Below, in pieces: positions 8,682 through 18,270 of a stretch of 64,000 nt of DNA. The stretch is from the NCBI GenBank assembly GCA_003599235.1, contig QZJE01000020.1, forward strand, positions 1-64,000, written 5' to 3'. The first letter of the stretch is position 1. Every line of letters starts with the position of its first letter. The notes beneath the pieces were generated by a model, which saw only the letters and a list, made by a program, of their open reading frames with translations, was not told the origin of the DNA and made no database searches. The position numbers and the translations under genes were made by a program. This DNA is from Actinomycetota bacterium (GTDB lineage Bacteria; Actinomycetota; Aquicultoria; SURF-47).

Positions 8682-10220
8682 ATGAGCGCAGCAAACATCA
8701 TTATCACGATTATTATGGCTATTTTGGCCTTTGTTGGTGGTTATTTTATAAGAAAATATCTAGGCGAAGCCAAAATAAAATCTGCAGAAGATGCCTCAAA
8801 AAAAGTAGTTGAAGAAGCCAAAAGAGAAGCAGAAAACAAGAAAAAAGAGATTTTAATCGAGGCCAAAGACCAGGCTTATGCGACCAGAAGTGAGGCTGAA
8901 AAAGAAGCCAAAGAAAGACGTTATGAAATTGTACGACTGGAAAAAAGAATTGCTCAGAAAGAAGAGTCTATAGACAAAAAGCTTTCCGAGGTGATGTCTA
9001 AGGAAAAAGAGTTTGAAAGACGTCAGCAAAAATTAGACCGGCAAGAGCAAGAATTAAGTGCCGTTTATGAAAAAGAAAAACAGCAGCTGGAGCAAATTGC
9101 AGGGCTTTCAATAGAACAAGCAAAAGATTTACTTGTAAAGAGAGTAGAAGAGGATATACGTCATGACATTGCTGTCATGACCAGGGATTTAGAAAGTGCG
9201 GCCAGAGATGAAGCTGAAGAAAAAGCCAGGAATATTATTTCCCTGGCTATTCAGAGATTTGCCGGAGATCACGTAGCCGAAACAACAGTGTCAGTAGTAC
9301 ATCTGCCCTCAGATGATGTTAAAGGCCGCATTATAGGCCGTGAAGGAAGAAATATCAGGGCCTTTGAGAACTTAACTGGCATAAATCTTATAATCGATGA
9401 TACTCCCGAAGCCGTAATTTTATCAGGTTTCGACCCTGTAAGGCGTGAAATTGCCAGATTGACTCTTGAAAAACTAATAACTGATGGCCGTATCCAGCCG
9501 GCAAGAATTGAAGATATTTATAAAAAAACTAAACAGGAAGTAGAGACAGAGATAAGGAAAGCGGGCGAAAAAGCAGCTTTAGATACTGGTGTCAGGGGGA
9601 TACACCCAGAGCTATTAAGAGTACTCGGGAGGCTAAAGTACCGCACTAGTTATGGTCAAAACGTATTACAGCATTCAACCGAAGTAGCTTATTTGGCAGG
9701 GATAATGGCTGCTGAACTAGGAACCGATGTAACCCTAGCTAAAAGAGCAGGCTTGTTGCACGATTTAGGAAAAGCTATCGACCACGAAGTTGAGGGACCA
9801 CATGCTCTTATTGGTGCAGATCTTGCTAAGCGCTTAAAAGAAAGCCGTCAGGTTTGTCATGCTATCGAATCACACCACGATGAAGTCGACCCAAAAACAG
9901 TAGAAGCGGTGTTAGTTAAAGCAGGTGATGCCGTCTCCAGCGCTAGGCCGGGTGCCAGACGGGAGAATCTGGAAAACTATGTCAAGAGGCTGGAAAATCT
10001 AGAACATTTGGCAGAAGAGTTTAAAGGCGTAGGTAAAGCATATGCTGTTCAAGCAGGAAGAGAAATTAGGATTATGGTTAATCCTGAAGCAATTGATGAT
10101 GCTGAATGCGCTTTGCTGGCCAAAGATATCGCCAAAAAAATTGAAGAGGACTTAGAATATCCCGGTCAGATAAAAGTAACAGTTATAAGGGAAAACAGAA
10201 CGGTTGAATACGCAAAATAA
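8682..10220 (+). CDS. rny: Ribonuclease Y
   Basis: Membrane-anchored endoribonuclease that starts mRNA decay. Order of parts: one N-terminal transmembrane helix (residues 4-25), a long Glu/Lys-rich coiled coil (about 35-200), a KH domain with [15 protein letters not shown] near residue 212, and an HD domain with [12 protein letters not shown] near residue 363. 512 aa, standard. SD AAAGGAG precedes ATG 8682. The stop overlaps the TTG start of the next gene by 17 nt, so the two are coexpressed. Confidence 0.96.
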   Translation: MSAANIIITIIMAILAFVGGYFIRKYLGEAKIKSAEDASKKVVEEAKREAENKKKEILIEAKDQAYATRSEAEKEAKERRYEIVRLEKRIAQKEESIDKKLSEVMSKEKEFERRQQKLDRQEQELSAVYEKEKQQLEQIAGLSIEQAKDLLVKRVEEDIRHDIAVMTRDLESAARDEAEEKARNIISLAIQRFAGDHVAETTVSVVHLPSDDVKGRIIGREGRNIRAFENLTGINLIIDDTPEAVILSGFDPVRREIARLTLEKLITDGRIQPARIEDIYKKTKQEVETEIRKAGEKAALDTGVRGIHPELLRVLGRLKYRTSYGQNVLQHSTEVAYLAGIMAAELGTDVTLAKRAGLLHDLGKAIDHEVEGPHALIGADLAKRLKESRQVCHAIESHHDEVDPKTVEAVLVKAGDAVSSARPGARRENLENYVKRLENLEHLAEEFKGVGKAYAVQAGREIRIMVNPEAIDDAECALLAKDIAKKIEEDLEYPGQIKVTVIRENRTVEYAK

Positions 10221-11265
10221 CCCTAAGGAACTACTAAACTTTCTTTCACAAACTACTCGAAACCAAATGCGAGTAGAAGAAGACTTAGGTGGTGGATTTG
10301 TTAGATTAAACATTGACGAATCCCAAGCTCGCCAGGCAAAACACGATATTAGATGTGTCGAAGATATAGTCCTAGAAGCTTTAAGAAACAGCCGTGATGC
10401 AAAAGCAAAAAATATATTAATTGCTAGCTGCAAAAATGAGAAAAAAAATAGAAGTCTCGTAATAATAGATGACGGGTCAGGCATACCCCAAAATCTTCAA
10501 GAGAAAATATTTGAACCCAGAGTTACCTCTAAGTTAGATAAGTTCATAATAGACGAATACGGGGTACATGGTAGGGGAATGGCTTTATACTCAATATCTA
10601 TGTGCAGTCATCCCAGTATAATCAATAGTCACCCGGGGCGCGGTACGGTTTTGATGGCTACTATTGATACTGCAAAGCTACCGGAAGCCTCAGATCAATC
10701 CAGTATTCCCAAGCTCAAGCAGACAAAGAAAGGCATTGAGGTTCAAGGCCCCAATAATGTCTTAAAATCAATACTAACATTTAATCTTAAATATCCCGAT
10801 TTGCAGATCTATTATGGTAACCCCTCACAAATAGCTTCTGTTCTTTATCAAAGAGGGATAAAAGAATTTGATGCCTCTAATCCATTTACAGATTCTCAAA
10901 AGCCTTATATCGATTGTTTATCGCTTGCTATCACCCCTTTAGAACTTACTAAAATAGCAAAAAACCAATTTGGATTAGAGTTATCACAGCGCAACTCGTA
11001 TCGTATTATTAATAAAGAAATACCACCTCCTGAGACAATATTGTCATTGATCCCCATTAAAACCAGTTCTAATACAAAGAATAAGAATATTTCTAGGTCT
11101 CTTTCGAGCTATTTAAGTAACGAAGATTTAGCACAACTCGACAACGCTACTATCAATGTATTTAATACTATTGCAGAAAAATATTTTATCCAATTAGCAG
11201 AAAAACCGCACTTTAAGAGAGTAGGCAATACCATAAGTGTTACTCTACTGCTTGAAAAAGCTTAA
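10204..11265 (+). CDS. Orphan GHKL-type ATPase (histidine-kinase-like ATP-binding fold)
   Basis: 353 aa. Residues 50-155 carry Bergerat-fold motifs: N-box [10 protein letters not shown]1 [10 protein letters not shown] and G2 [13 protein letters not shown]. There is no dimerisation/phosphoacceptor histidine domain, sensor or membrane segment, so it is not a classical histidine kinase. The C-terminal 190 residues are unrecognised. The TTG start lies inside the 3' end of rny; AAGGG upstream could act as SD. Between rny and spoVS, Firmicutes usually encode the YmdB phosphodiesterase; here this ATPase takes that place, hinting at a linked role, which is inference. Confidence 0.75.
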   Translation: MNTQNNPKELLNFLSQTTRNQMRVEEDLGGGFVRLNIDESQARQAKHDIRCVEDIVLEALRNSRDAKAKNILIASCKNEKKNRSLVIIDDGSGIPQNLQEKIFEPRVTSKLDKFIIDEYGVHGRGMALYSISMCSHPSIINSHPGRGTVLMATIDTAKLPEASDQSSIPKLKQTKKGIEVQGPNNVLKSILTFNLKYPDLQIYYGNPSQIASVLYQRGIKEFDASNPFTDSQKPYIDCLSLAITPLELTKIAKNQFGLELSQRNSYRIINKEIPPPETILSLIPIKTSSNTKNKNISRSLSSYLSNEDLAQLDNATINVFNTIAEKYFIQLAEKPHFKRVGNTISVTLLLEKA

Positions 11266-11351
11266 GGAATCTAATAGAATAGTAATGCTAGTGTAATAAA
11301 GGTATAAGTGATAGAACTATGAGTAGCAATCCCAAGGAGGCAGAAGCAATA

Positions 11352-11612
11352 ATGGAAACTCTGAAGGTCTCGTCGAAGTCGAGTCCTAATTCAATAGCCG
11401 GAGCACTAGCATGTGTCTTAAGGGAAAATGGTAGAGCCGAGATCCAGGTTGTTGGAGCCGGAGCTCTAAATCAAGCCATTAAGGCAATAGCTATAGCCAG
11501 AGGTTATGTAGCTCCCGGTGGATATGACTTAATATGCGTGCCTGCTTTTGCCGACATCCAAATTAACGGTGAAGAAAGAACAGCTATAAGATTAATAATC
11601 GAGTCACGATAG
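11352..11612 (+). CDS. spoVS: Stage V sporulation protein S (SpoVS)
   Basis: Small Alba-fold-like protein that in Bacillus affects septation and coat assembly. It is also found in many non-spore-formers, often beside rny. METLKVSSKS, GALNQAIKAIAIARGYV and GEERTAIRL match the family closely. ATG 11352 gives the standard 86 aa and has AAGGAGG at 11333-11339; the upstream ATG 11319 lacks an SD. Presence of spoVS alone does not show sporulation. Confidence 0.92.
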   Translation: METLKVSSKSSPNSIAGALACVLRENGRAEIQVVGAGALNQAIKAIAIARGYVAPGGYDLICVPAFADIQINGEERTAIRLIIESR

Positions 11613-11622
11613 GGCCATCGTA

Positions 11623-12444
11623 TTGTCAGCTGATTTACACATTCACAGCACAGCCTCGGATGGTTGTTTAGAGCCGCGTGCTTTACTTGAAATAGCCAAA
11701 AAAAATGAAGTTCCTACAATCTCCTTAACTGACCATGACTCCCTAGATAACGTTGCTTCTATAATTAACCTCTCAAAACAATATGGCGTAGAAATCTTAG
11801 CCGGTGTTGAGCTAAGTTCTATGTGGAAGGGAAAAGATGTTCATGTCCTGGGCTACTTTATAGATTACCAATCAACTTGGATAAAAAAAGAACTTATCTT
11901 ATTTCAGGCAGCCAGACAGAAAAGAGCTGCTAAAATAGTTAGCTTACTAAAGGAAAGAAAAGTTGATATCGATCTAAGAGAGGTTACCGACTTAGCCGGC
12001 AATGGCTCTATTAGCCGGGCTCATCTTGGCCGTATATTAGTTAAGAAGGGGATAACCCGTACTATGCAAGAAGCTTTTGATAAATACCTGGGAGAAAAAG
12101 CTAGCTGTTACGTAGCTAAGGACGTTTTAGACAGCGACCAGGTAATATCGCTTATTAAAAAAGCAGGCGGTGTTGCAGTATTGGCCCATCCGGCAGTCTC
12201 AAACATAGATGACGACATCCCATGCCTTTGTAAAAGCGGATTAGAAGGCCTAGAAGTTTATCATCCCGACCAAACTAAAAAACAACAAGATTATTATTAT
12301 GATCTGGCCAATAACCTTGGATTGCTCGTTACGGGCGGAACTGATTTTCACGGCTTCGGGAAAAATCCCATAAAAATAGGAGACTACGGTATCTCTAAGA
12401 TGCAACTTCGTCTTCTTAAGAAAGCCTCCAAAAAGAGTTGTTAG
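11623..12444 (+). CDS. PHP-domain phosphoesterase (RNase AM / nucleoside bisphosphatase family)
   Basis: 273-aa PHP protein with metal-binding motifs DLHIHSTASDG at the N-terminus, SLTDHDSLD near residue 35, VLAHPAV near 185 and GGTDFHG near 240. Relatives (YciV/TrpH) dephosphorylate 3',5'-nucleoside bisphosphates or trim RNA 5' ends, which suits the neighbouring RNase Y. The TTG start at 11623 has no clear SD and follows spoVS by 10 nt. Exact substrate unknown. Confidence 0.85.
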   Translation: MSADLHIHSTASDGCLEPRALLEIAKKNEVPTISLTDHDSLDNVASIINLSKQYGVEILAGVELSSMWKGKDVHVLGYFIDYQSTWIKKELILFQAARQKRAAKIVSLLKERKVDIDLREVTDLAGNGSISRAHLGRILVKKGITRTMQEAFDKYLGEKASCYVAKDVLDSDQVISLIKKAGGVAVLAHPAVSNIDDDIPCLCKSGLEGLEVYHPDQTKKQQDYYYDLANNLGLLVTGGTDFHGFGKNPIKIGDYGISKMQLRLLKKASKKSC

Positions 12445-12512
12445 TTATTTTTGTTAAATTTCAATTTGGGTATATGGGTATACAAACTATAACAAAATGC
12501 TAAGGAGAAAAG

Positions 12513-12767
12513 ATGGAAGAAAAATCATTGGTAGAGAGTTTATTAGCAAATGTTTATGATTTAGTTGGAAAGAAAGACTTAGACAAAGTTAAGTGCTTAA
12601 GAGTAACAGTTGGTCCACAATCCAGTGTAAATCCATTAAAGTTTAAGAACAATTTTCACAAAAAAGTAACAAACACTGCTTTAAAACAAGTACCGTTAGA
12701 ATTATCCATAGGTGATCATAATCAAGGTACCTACACTTATTTAGAAGAAATTAAACTTGCGGCTTAA
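12513..12767 (+). CDS. HypA-like protein lacking metal-binding residues
   Basis: 84 aa. The pattern MEEKSLVESLLANVYDLV...VKCLRVTVGPQSSVNPLKFKNNF resembles the N-terminal fold of HypA/HybF, the hydrogenase nickel chaperone. HypA's His2 nickel ligand and the C-terminal CxxC zinc domain are both missing. No hydrogenase or other hyp gene is nearby. A good SD (TAAGGAG) precedes ATG 12513. The upstream palindrome GTATATGGGTATAC (12470-12483) could be an operator. Homology to HypA is a pattern judgement and could be wrong. Confidence 0.5.
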   Translation: MEEKSLVESLLANVYDLVGKKDLDKVKCLRVTVGPQSSVNPLKFKNNFHKKVTNTALKQVPLELSIGDHNQGTYTYLEEIKLAA

Positions 12768-13276
12768 TATTTAATCAACGAAAAAACGTCGAAATCCTCT
12801 AGTTTTTTGATGCCATCTAAAAAAGTAAGCTCTACCAAAAAAGCAGGCCCTAAAACAATACCGCCAATTTCTTTAACTAGCTTTGCCTTAGCTGCTGCTG
12901 TTCCGCCGGTAGCTAATACATCATCTACCACTAACACTCTGTCGCCTGCCCTTATCGCATCTTCATGAACTTCTAGTGCATCCATCCCATATTCCAGTTC
13001 GTATTCTGCTTTAATTGTATTATAGGGAAGTTTACCAGGCTTTCTAGCTGGGATAAAGCCTGCTCCAAGATTATAAGCCATAGCCGCTGCCATAATAAAC
13101 CCTCTTGCTTCAGCTCCTAAAACATAGTCGATTTGTTTATCGCTATATTGCTCACAAAGTGCATCAATAGCGTGCTTAAATGCATCTTTATTTGCCAACA
13201 AGGGGGTTATATCTTTAAACATTATTCCTTCTTTGGGAAAATCAGGAATATCACGAATAAATTGCTTTAAATCCAT
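12764..13276 (-). CDS. apt: Adenine phosphoribosyltransferase
   Basis: Cytoplasmic purine salvage enzyme converting adenine and PRPP to AMP. The PRPP-binding loop VLVVDDVLATGGTAAA lies near residues 117-132, and the family N-terminus IRDIPDFPKEGIMFKDITPLL is intact. The start MDLKQFI (ATG complement at 13274-13276) gives 170 aa and sits 6 nt after an extended -10, so it is probably leaderless. It converges with the HypA-like gene, overlapping its stop by 4 nt. Confidence 0.95.
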   Translation of the reverse strand: MDLKQFIRDIPDFPKEGIMFKDITPLLANKDAFKHAIDALCEQYSDKQIDYVLGAEARGFIMAAAMAYNLGAGFIPARKPGKLPYNTIKAEYELEYGMDALEVHEDAIRAGDRVLVVDDVLATGGTAAAKAKLVKEIGGIVLGPAFLVELTFLDGIKKLEDFDVFSLIKY

Positions 13277-13282
13277 ACAATT

Positions 13283-13311
13283 AGTATACCACAACAGATT
13301 GTATACTTAAG
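13283..13311 (-). promoter_or_regulatory. apt promoter, leaderless type
   Basis: Reverse-strand extended -10 TGG-TATACT (hexamer at 13283-13288) lies 6 nt before the apt ATG. The -35 (CTTAAG, 13306-13311) is poor, as often with extended -10 promoters. Confidence 0.5.
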
Positions 13312-13370
13312 CTGCCAGGTATATAATCAGATTAAAGATTTACCGATAGTTATACGATACTTAAGTAGCA

Positions 13371-14447
13371 GTGATAAACCTAAAGAAAACAGCAGTAATT
13401 TTAATAATTATTATCTCCTTTCAGCTAATTGTTAGTAGCTTGCCGGTATATTCAATTACCCCTCAAATCCAACAGAAAGAAGCTGAAGCTGACGAGATTG
13501 GCCAGCAACTTCAAGAACTGGGACAAAAACAGGAAGCTGCGGTAGAAAGATACAACAAGGCCAATGAAGAATTAGCCCAAACAGAAGAGAAGCTGCGCAT
13601 TAATCAAAGAAAGCTAGATGACGCCAAAGTAGACTTAGAAGAAAGCCAAAAAGTACTTGGCGGCCGCATTAGGCGTATTTACGAACAAAAAGAGTCTAGC
13701 TTTTTTGATGTCCTCTTTTCTACCACGTCATTCAATCAATTGGTTAGCACGCTAGACTTTTTTTCTATGATAGCCCAAAGTGACGCTTCTGTTATCAATC
13801 AGGTAAAAGCTGCCAGGTCTAAGTTATCAGCTGCAAGAGAAAAACTAGAAGTTGCCGAAGAAAAACAACTGGTTGTAACAAATGAACTTGCCGACCAAAA
13901 AGCAGAGATTGAAGAAAAACAAAACCAAAAACAAGCTCTTTTAAACAAGGTGCAAGGTCAAATTGAGTACCTACGGGAAAAAGAAGAAGCAGAAATAAGG
14001 CGTCTAAGAGAAGAGGCTTTAGCAAAATTAGAGCAAAGCAAGCAAAACAATCAAGATTATCAAGGCCTCCCTACAACAAACAGCAATGTTATAGCTTTTG
14101 CCCAGCAATATTTAGGGACTCCTTATGTTTGGGGAGGAGAAGACCCAAGCGGCTTTGATTGTTCAGGCTTTGCTCAGTATGTTTATGCTAATTTTAATGT
14201 TTATCTTCCAAGAGTAGCTAATGACCAAATGAATTATCTGTATAGTAAGGGCAGAGGCGTTGATAAAGGCTCTCTTCAACCCGGAGACTTAGTGTTTTAC
14301 GGCAATAGTGGCTATTCTACCCATGTCGTAATCTACATGGGAGAAGGATACGTAATAGGCGCATCCGGAGGCCAATACACTCCAGGAGAAGTAAAGATAG
14401 CTAATATTGATTATCGATCTGATTATTGTGGCTCAGGCAGGCCATAA
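13371..14447 (+). CDS. Secreted NlpC/P60 peptidoglycan endopeptidase with coiled-coil domain
   Basis: 358 aa. A signal peptide (residues 1-27) is followed by a long coiled coil (35-220) and a C-terminal NlpC/P60 domain with catalytic Cys in DCSGFAQYVY near residue 263 and His in YSTHVVIYMG near 320. It should cut D-Glu-DAP peptide bonds, as RipA/PcsB-type hydrolases do, and the coiled coil suggests control by an FtsEX-like complex. Its coiled coil is clearly related to that of the M23 protein at 53941. GTG 13371 has no SD; TACGAT/GATACT lies just upstream. Confidence 0.88.
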   Translation: MINLKKTAVILIIIISFQLIVSSLPVYSITPQIQQKEAEADEIGQQLQELGQKQEAAVERYNKANEELAQTEEKLRINQRKLDDAKVDLEESQKVLGGRIRRIYEQKESSFFDVLFSTTSFNQLVSTLDFFSMIAQSDASVINQVKAARSKLSAAREKLEVAEEKQLVVTNELADQKAEIEEKQNQKQALLNKVQGQIEYLREKEEAEIRRLREEALAKLEQSKQNNQDYQGLPTTNSNVIAFAQQYLGTPYVWGGEDPSGFDCSGFAQYVYANFNVYLPRVANDQMNYLYSKGRGVDKGSLQPGDLVFYGNSGYSTHVVIYMGEGYVIGASGGQYTPGEVKIANIDYRSDYCGSGRP

Positions 14448-14455
14448 TTTATAAT
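14427..14455 (+). promoter_or_regulatory. Promoter of the SH3-domain gene, leaderless type
   Basis: Perfect TATAAT (14450-14455) lies 6 nt before ATG 14462, inside and after the 3' end of the NlpC gene. A TTGTGG-like -35 occurs at 14426-14431. Confidence 0.45.
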
Positions 14456-14461
14456 ATCAAT

Positions 14462-14857
14462 ATGCAAAAACCTCTTGCTCATGACAAAGCAAAAAAAAAT
14501 ATATTGCCTTGGGTTATTTTAATTGTAATATTATTAGTATTATTTGTGCTGACGGCTAATGGGCTTGATGCTCCTAGAATAAAAAAACAAGACGTTAGCC
14601 AGATAGTTAATAAGCCTTTAAAAAACGAAAAGGTCGAAGAAATCGACTCTGAGGATAAAGAAAAAGTTAAAGTAATAATTCAGGGGCTAAGGCTTAGATC
14701 AACACCAAGTGTAGCGCAAAATATAATTACATCGTTAGCTGCAGGAACACAGCTATTAGTTTTAGAGGAAAAGAGTGGCTGGCTAAAAGTTAAGACACAG
14801 CAAGGACAAGAAGGCTATGTTAGCAGTAACCCAAATCATATTCAGAGGTTAAAATGA
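14462..14857 (+). CDS. Membrane-anchored SH3-domain protein
   Basis: 131 aa from ATG 14462. One transmembrane helix (about residues 13-33), a charged linker, then a bacterial SH3 domain (about 65-125) with LRLRSTPSVAQNIITSL and GWLKVKTQQGQEGYVSS. Such domains bind peptidoglycan; next to the NlpC/P60 hydrolase it may help target or regulate wall turnover. The upstream in-frame start at 14426 would overlap the NlpC gene and lacks support. Confidence 0.75.
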   Translation: MQKPLAHDKAKKNILPWVILIVILLVLFVLTANGLDAPRIKKQDVSQIVNKPLKNEKVEEIDSEDKEKVKVIIQGLRLRSTPSVAQNIITSLAAGTQLLVLEEKSGWLKVKTQQGQEGYVSSNPNHIQRLK

Positions 14858-15159
14858 AAACATTTGGAAAGGCAGACGAATTTTATAGAGCTAGAGTTAT
14901 CACCACTTCAGCAGAAGAAACTGCTGAATTTAAGTGGCGCGAAGACATCTTGTATCACAGTGACGAGGAAGACCAAGCAAAGTTAAGTAATACTTACCGC
15001 ATTGAGCTGGTGGAATTAGATTCCAATAACAAGCTTATCCTTAAATCATTACAAAACTTAGAACAAGCTAAATTAATGCTAGCTACTATCCAAGACGACT
15101 TAGCAGAATTAACTAAAAATGAATTTGATCTGAAATACTTAGAAGAAAATACGGATTAA
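14854..15159 (+). CDS. Hypothetical protein
   Basis: 101 aa, acidic, no signal peptide or membrane segment; the C-terminal half (LKSLQNLEQAKLMLATIQDD) is likely helical or coiled coil. It overlaps the SH3 gene stop by 4 nt, so it is cotranscribed with it, and converges with rpmB. I do not recognise the family. Confidence 0.6.
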   Translation: MKTFGKADEFYRARVITTSAEETAEFKWREDILYHSDEEDQAKLSNTYRIELVELDSNNKLILKSLQNLEQAKLMLATIQDDLAELTKNEFDLKYLEENTD

Positions 15160-15344
15160 GCTTTAACTATTTTATCTGCTCTTAAGCAACCGGTACAAAC
15201 CTTAACGGTTTTTAGCTCACCATTAATTTTGGCTTTGACTTTTTGTATATTTGCTTTGAATTGCTTATTTGATTTCCTATGTGAATGACTCACATTCTTA
15301 CCAAATTGTGATTCTTTCCCACATATGTCACATCTATTAGCCAT
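15156..15344 (-). CDS. rpmB: 50S ribosomal protein bL28 (zinc-binding form)
   Basis: 62 aa from MANRCDICGK, preceded on the reverse strand by SD AAGGAGA. Two CxxC pairs (CDIC near residue 5, CTGC near 52) mark the zinc-binding C+ paralogue. VSHSHRKSNKQFKANIQ is the family core. The adjacent DUF1858-recG pair is divergent; rpmB next to recG is a common arrangement. Confidence 0.95.
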   Translation of the reverse strand: MANRCDICGKESQFGKNVSHSHRKSNKQFKANIQKVKAKINGELKTVKVCTGCLRADKIVKA

Positions 15345-15449
15345 ATTTCTCCTTAAAATAAACGAAATTAAAAATAGCATTTTAGAGTAAATTAAGCAAG
15401 CTTAAGTAAATATTTTATGCTAAGCTATTTAAATATTAATGGAGGTATT

Positions 15450-15656
15450 ATGAAATTCACTAAAGATATGACCATAGAACAAGCTCTGGAAACAGATCCA
15501 AGAGCAATACAAGTATTTGCCAATCACGGAATGGCTTGCTTTGCTTGTAGCGGTGCGTTGATGGAAAGTATAGAGGCAGGAGCCAAAGCTCACGGCATAG
15601 ATACTGATAAATTATTAGAAGAACTAAACAGCTTAGATGATAAGCAAAGCGACTAA
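15450..15656 (+). CDS. DUF1858 redox disulfide protein
   Basis: 68 aa. A DUF1858 domain with the conserved MTIEQALETDPRAIQVF and a CFAC cysteine pair near residue 30, of the type called hybrid-cluster-associated disulfide redox proteins. Function is unknown; the pair suggests thiol chemistry in an anaerobe. ATG 15450 with SD TGGAGG is preferred over the in-frame ATG at 15417. The 3' end overlaps recG by 20 nt. Confidence 0.85.
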   Translation: MKFTKDMTIEQALETDPRAIQVFANHGMACFACSGALMESIEAGAKAHGIDTDKLLEELNSLDDKQSD

Positions 15657-17724
15657 AACGCTTAACGAACCAGTAGACTGCGTAAGCCTGGTTGGTGCAA
15701 AAACGCTTCGCCTGCTAAATAAAATAGGCATAACTTCGATAAGAGACTTAATAACCCACTACCCTTACAAACATCTAGATTTATCTACTGCCAAAAAAAT
15801 CGGTAATCTTAATATCGGCGAGCTTGCAAGTGTAGTTGGCATCGTAAAAAGCATCAGCAAAAGAAAAATAAAGCCCGGGCTTGATTTGCTGGAGATTGGG
15901 ATATTTGACGCAAGCGGCTATTTGTACGGAACTTGGTTTAACCAAAGCTATATCGCCAATACACTAAAGGAGGGTAGCGAAGTAGTATTTAGCGGCCCTA
16001 TTGAATATAAGTTCAACAAACTGCAAATTCAAAATCCGCTATACGAGTCATTATCTCCAAGCAACGAGCAAATCCATACCTTAGGAATTATACCTTTTCA
16101 TCCAAGCACAGCTGGTCTGTCCACAAAAATGCTCAGACGTATTATCCGAAGCGGTTTAGAGGTTGCTGATGTCTTAGAGGTTCTTCCAGATTCAATTATA
16201 AAAAAATTCGACCTGATGGATAGAAAGGAAGCAATACGCAGCATTCATTTTCCCAAGGACAAAATTAATCTAGACAAAGCAAAAGAGCGCTTAGTTTTTG
16301 AGGAGCTGTTTTTACTGCAAACAGCTCTTTTGTATAGGAAGTATCAATGCAAACAAGCTAAAACTGGCTTTAGTCACAAAGTAAAAGGGGAATTAATCGA
16401 TAATTATTACAGTAGGCTCCCTTTTGAACTAACTAATGACCAGAAAAAAGCCATAGACGAAATTGCTAACGATATGGCTTGCAGTCTGCCGATGCACCGG
16501 CTTGTTTTAGGAGAAGTAGGTTCTGGCAAAACTGCCGTTGCTTTATTTGGCTTAATAGCAGCTGTCCAAAACGGTAATCAGGCAGCGATTATGGCTCCGA
16601 CTGAGATATTGGCTTTCCAGCACTACGAGAAAATAAAACCGTTGTGCGATTGCCTTGGCATAAATATCCTGCTTCTTACCAGCAATCTAAAGAGTAAGGA
16701 AAAAACTACTGCTCAATTAGCTATTTCATCAGGAGATATCGATATAGTAATAGGAACGACTGCTCTTATACAAAAAGACATCAATTTTCACCGTTTAAGT
16801 TTAGTTGTAATAGACGAGCAACACCGGTTCGGTGTCGCTCAGCGGACAATGTTAAAAGAAAAGGGTGTCTCACCTGATATGTTAGTGCTAACAGCAACTC
16901 CTATTCCCAGAACAATCGCTGTCACTCTATACGGGGACCTAGATATTAGTTTGATAAAAGAATTGCCTCATGGAAAAGATTTCAGTAAGCATGTACAAAC
17001 CTTTGTCTGCTCACCTAAAAAATACGAGCAGGCTTATGAAAAAATTAGGCAAGAAGTATCCGAAGGCAGGCAAGCTTTTATAGTTTGCCCCTTAATTGAA
17101 GAATCCGACAAACTTGAAGCCAAAGCTGTGATGGCTGAAATCGAAAACTTGAGAAATAATATTTTTCCCAAGCTAAGAGTAGAAGCCTTGCACGGAAAGC
17201 TAAAAACTGATGAAAAAGAATCCATCATGGAACGCTTTAGAAATGGCCGTCTAGATGTATTAATATCTACTACGGTTATTGAGGTGGGCATTGACATAAA
17301 AAATGCCACAGTAATGCTTATTGAAGACGCAGACCGTTTTGGGCTAGCGCAACTGCACCAATTAAGAGGCAGAGTAGGGCGCGGGGAACATAAATCATTT
17401 TGCATTCTATTTAGCAAATTAAAAACAGATGAGGCTAGGGCTCGAATGAGTGCGATAAAAAACCTTAAAAATGGTTTTGACCTCGCTGAAGCCGATTTAG
17501 AAATAAGGGGCGAAGGCGAGCTATTAGGTATCAAACAATCCGGTTTGTCAGACTTAAAGATTGCCAAGCTAGCTAGAGACAAAGAGGTTTTATTTACTGC
17601 TAGAGCAGCTGCAAAAAAGCTCATAGCACTTAATCCTACATTATCGCATAGTCAAAATAAGGTTTTAGCTACAGAAATCAAAGACAGGTTCGGGGAAAAA
17701 ATTGAACTACTATTTAGTGGATAA
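15637..17724 (+). CDS. recG: ATP-dependent DNA helicase RecG
   Basis: Remodels stalled forks and Holliday junctions. 695 aa: N-terminal wedge/OB domain (LVGIVKSIS-type strands, residues 60-160), helicase domain with Walker A GEVGSGKTAVA near residue 293, DEQHRFG near 397, TATPIPRT near 421, then the RQAFIVCPLIEES and QLRGRVGRG helicase motifs. Start ATG 15637 lies inside the DUF1858 gene, implying coupling. Confidence 0.97.
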   Translation: MISKATKTLNEPVDCVSLVGAKTLRLLNKIGITSIRDLITHYPYKHLDLSTAKKIGNLNIGELASVVGIVKSISKRKIKPGLDLLEIGIFDASGYLYGTWFNQSYIANTLKEGSEVVFSGPIEYKFNKLQIQNPLYESLSPSNEQIHTLGIIPFHPSTAGLSTKMLRRIIRSGLEVADVLEVLPDSIIKKFDLMDRKEAIRSIHFPKDKINLDKAKERLVFEELFLLQTALLYRKYQCKQAKTGFSHKVKGELIDNYYSRLPFELTNDQKKAIDEIANDMACSLPMHRLVLGEVGSGKTAVALFGLIAAVQNGNQAAIMAPTEILAFQHYEKIKPLCDCLGINILLLTSNLKSKEKTTAQLAISSGDIDIVIGTTALIQKDINFHRLSLVVIDEQHRFGVAQRTMLKEKGVSPDMLVLTATPIPRTIAVTLYGDLDISLIKELPHGKDFSKHVQTFVCSPKKYEQAYEKIRQEVSEGRQAFIVCPLIEESDKLEAKAVMAEIENLRNNIFPKLRVEALHGKLKTDEKESIMERFRNGRLDVLISTTVIEVGIDIKNATVMLIEDADRFGLAQLHQLRGRVGRGEHKSFCILFSKLKTDEARARMSAIKNLKNGFDLAEADLEIRGEGELLGIKQSGLSDLKIAKLARDKEVLFTARAAAKKLIALNPTLSHSQNKVLATEIKDRFGEKIELLFSG

Positions 17725-17727
17725 AAA

Positions 17728-18270
17728 ATGCGGGTAATTGCAGGCGTAGCTAAAGGAACAAAACTGAAGGCCCCGAAAGGATTAACCACCAGACCAACAG
17801 CTGACAGGGTCAAAGAAGCTGTGTTTAGCATGATTAAAGAGAGCTTGGAGTTCTCGATGGTTTTAGATCTTTTCGCAGGAGCCGGCGCTATAGGGATAGA
17901 GGCCTTAAGCCGTGGCTCTGATAAGGCAGTTTTTGTAGAAAAAGACAAGGTCGCTTGCCGCTATATAGAAGAGAATCTTAAAAAAACAAGCTTTACCGGT
18001 AAAGCCGAGATTGTCAAAACCGATGTTTTCTCATTCCTTAAAAGCAACCAAGAGCTTAAATATAATTTGATTTTTGCTGACCCGCCCTATAGAATAGAAA
18101 AAAATCTCTTAGATAAGCTGGTAATTCTTGCACTTGCCTTGCTAAAAAATGACGGTTTACTGGTAATAGAGCATAGTAGGGGCCAGCCACTAAATAATGA
18201 GATTGCAAATATTATTAAGACGAAAAAGTATGCAGGTACTGCAATAAGTATAATAAAGAAGGACTTATGA
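17728..18270 (+). CDS. rsmD: 16S rRNA (guanine(966)-N2)-methyltransferase
   Basis: 180-aa Rossmann methyltransferase. The SAM site is VLDLFAGAGAIGIEALSRG (residues 46-64) and the catalytic motif IV is FADPPY near residue 116. The order recG-rsmD-coaD is widely conserved. Its stop overlaps the coaD start by 4 nt. Confidence 0.95.
   Translation: MRVIAGVAKGTKLKAPKGLTTRPTADRVKEAVFSMIKESLEFSMVLDLFAGAGAIGIEALSRGSDKAVFVEKDKVACRYIEENLKKTSFTGKAEIVKTDVFSFLKSNQELKYNLIFADPPYRIEKNLLDKLVILALALLKNDGLLVIEHSRGQPLNNEIANIIKTKKYAGTAISIIKKDL

Noticed and set aside
11352-11612. Inferring endospore formation from spoVS
   Set aside because: SpoVS occurs in many non-sporulating bacteria and no other sporulation gene is in the window.
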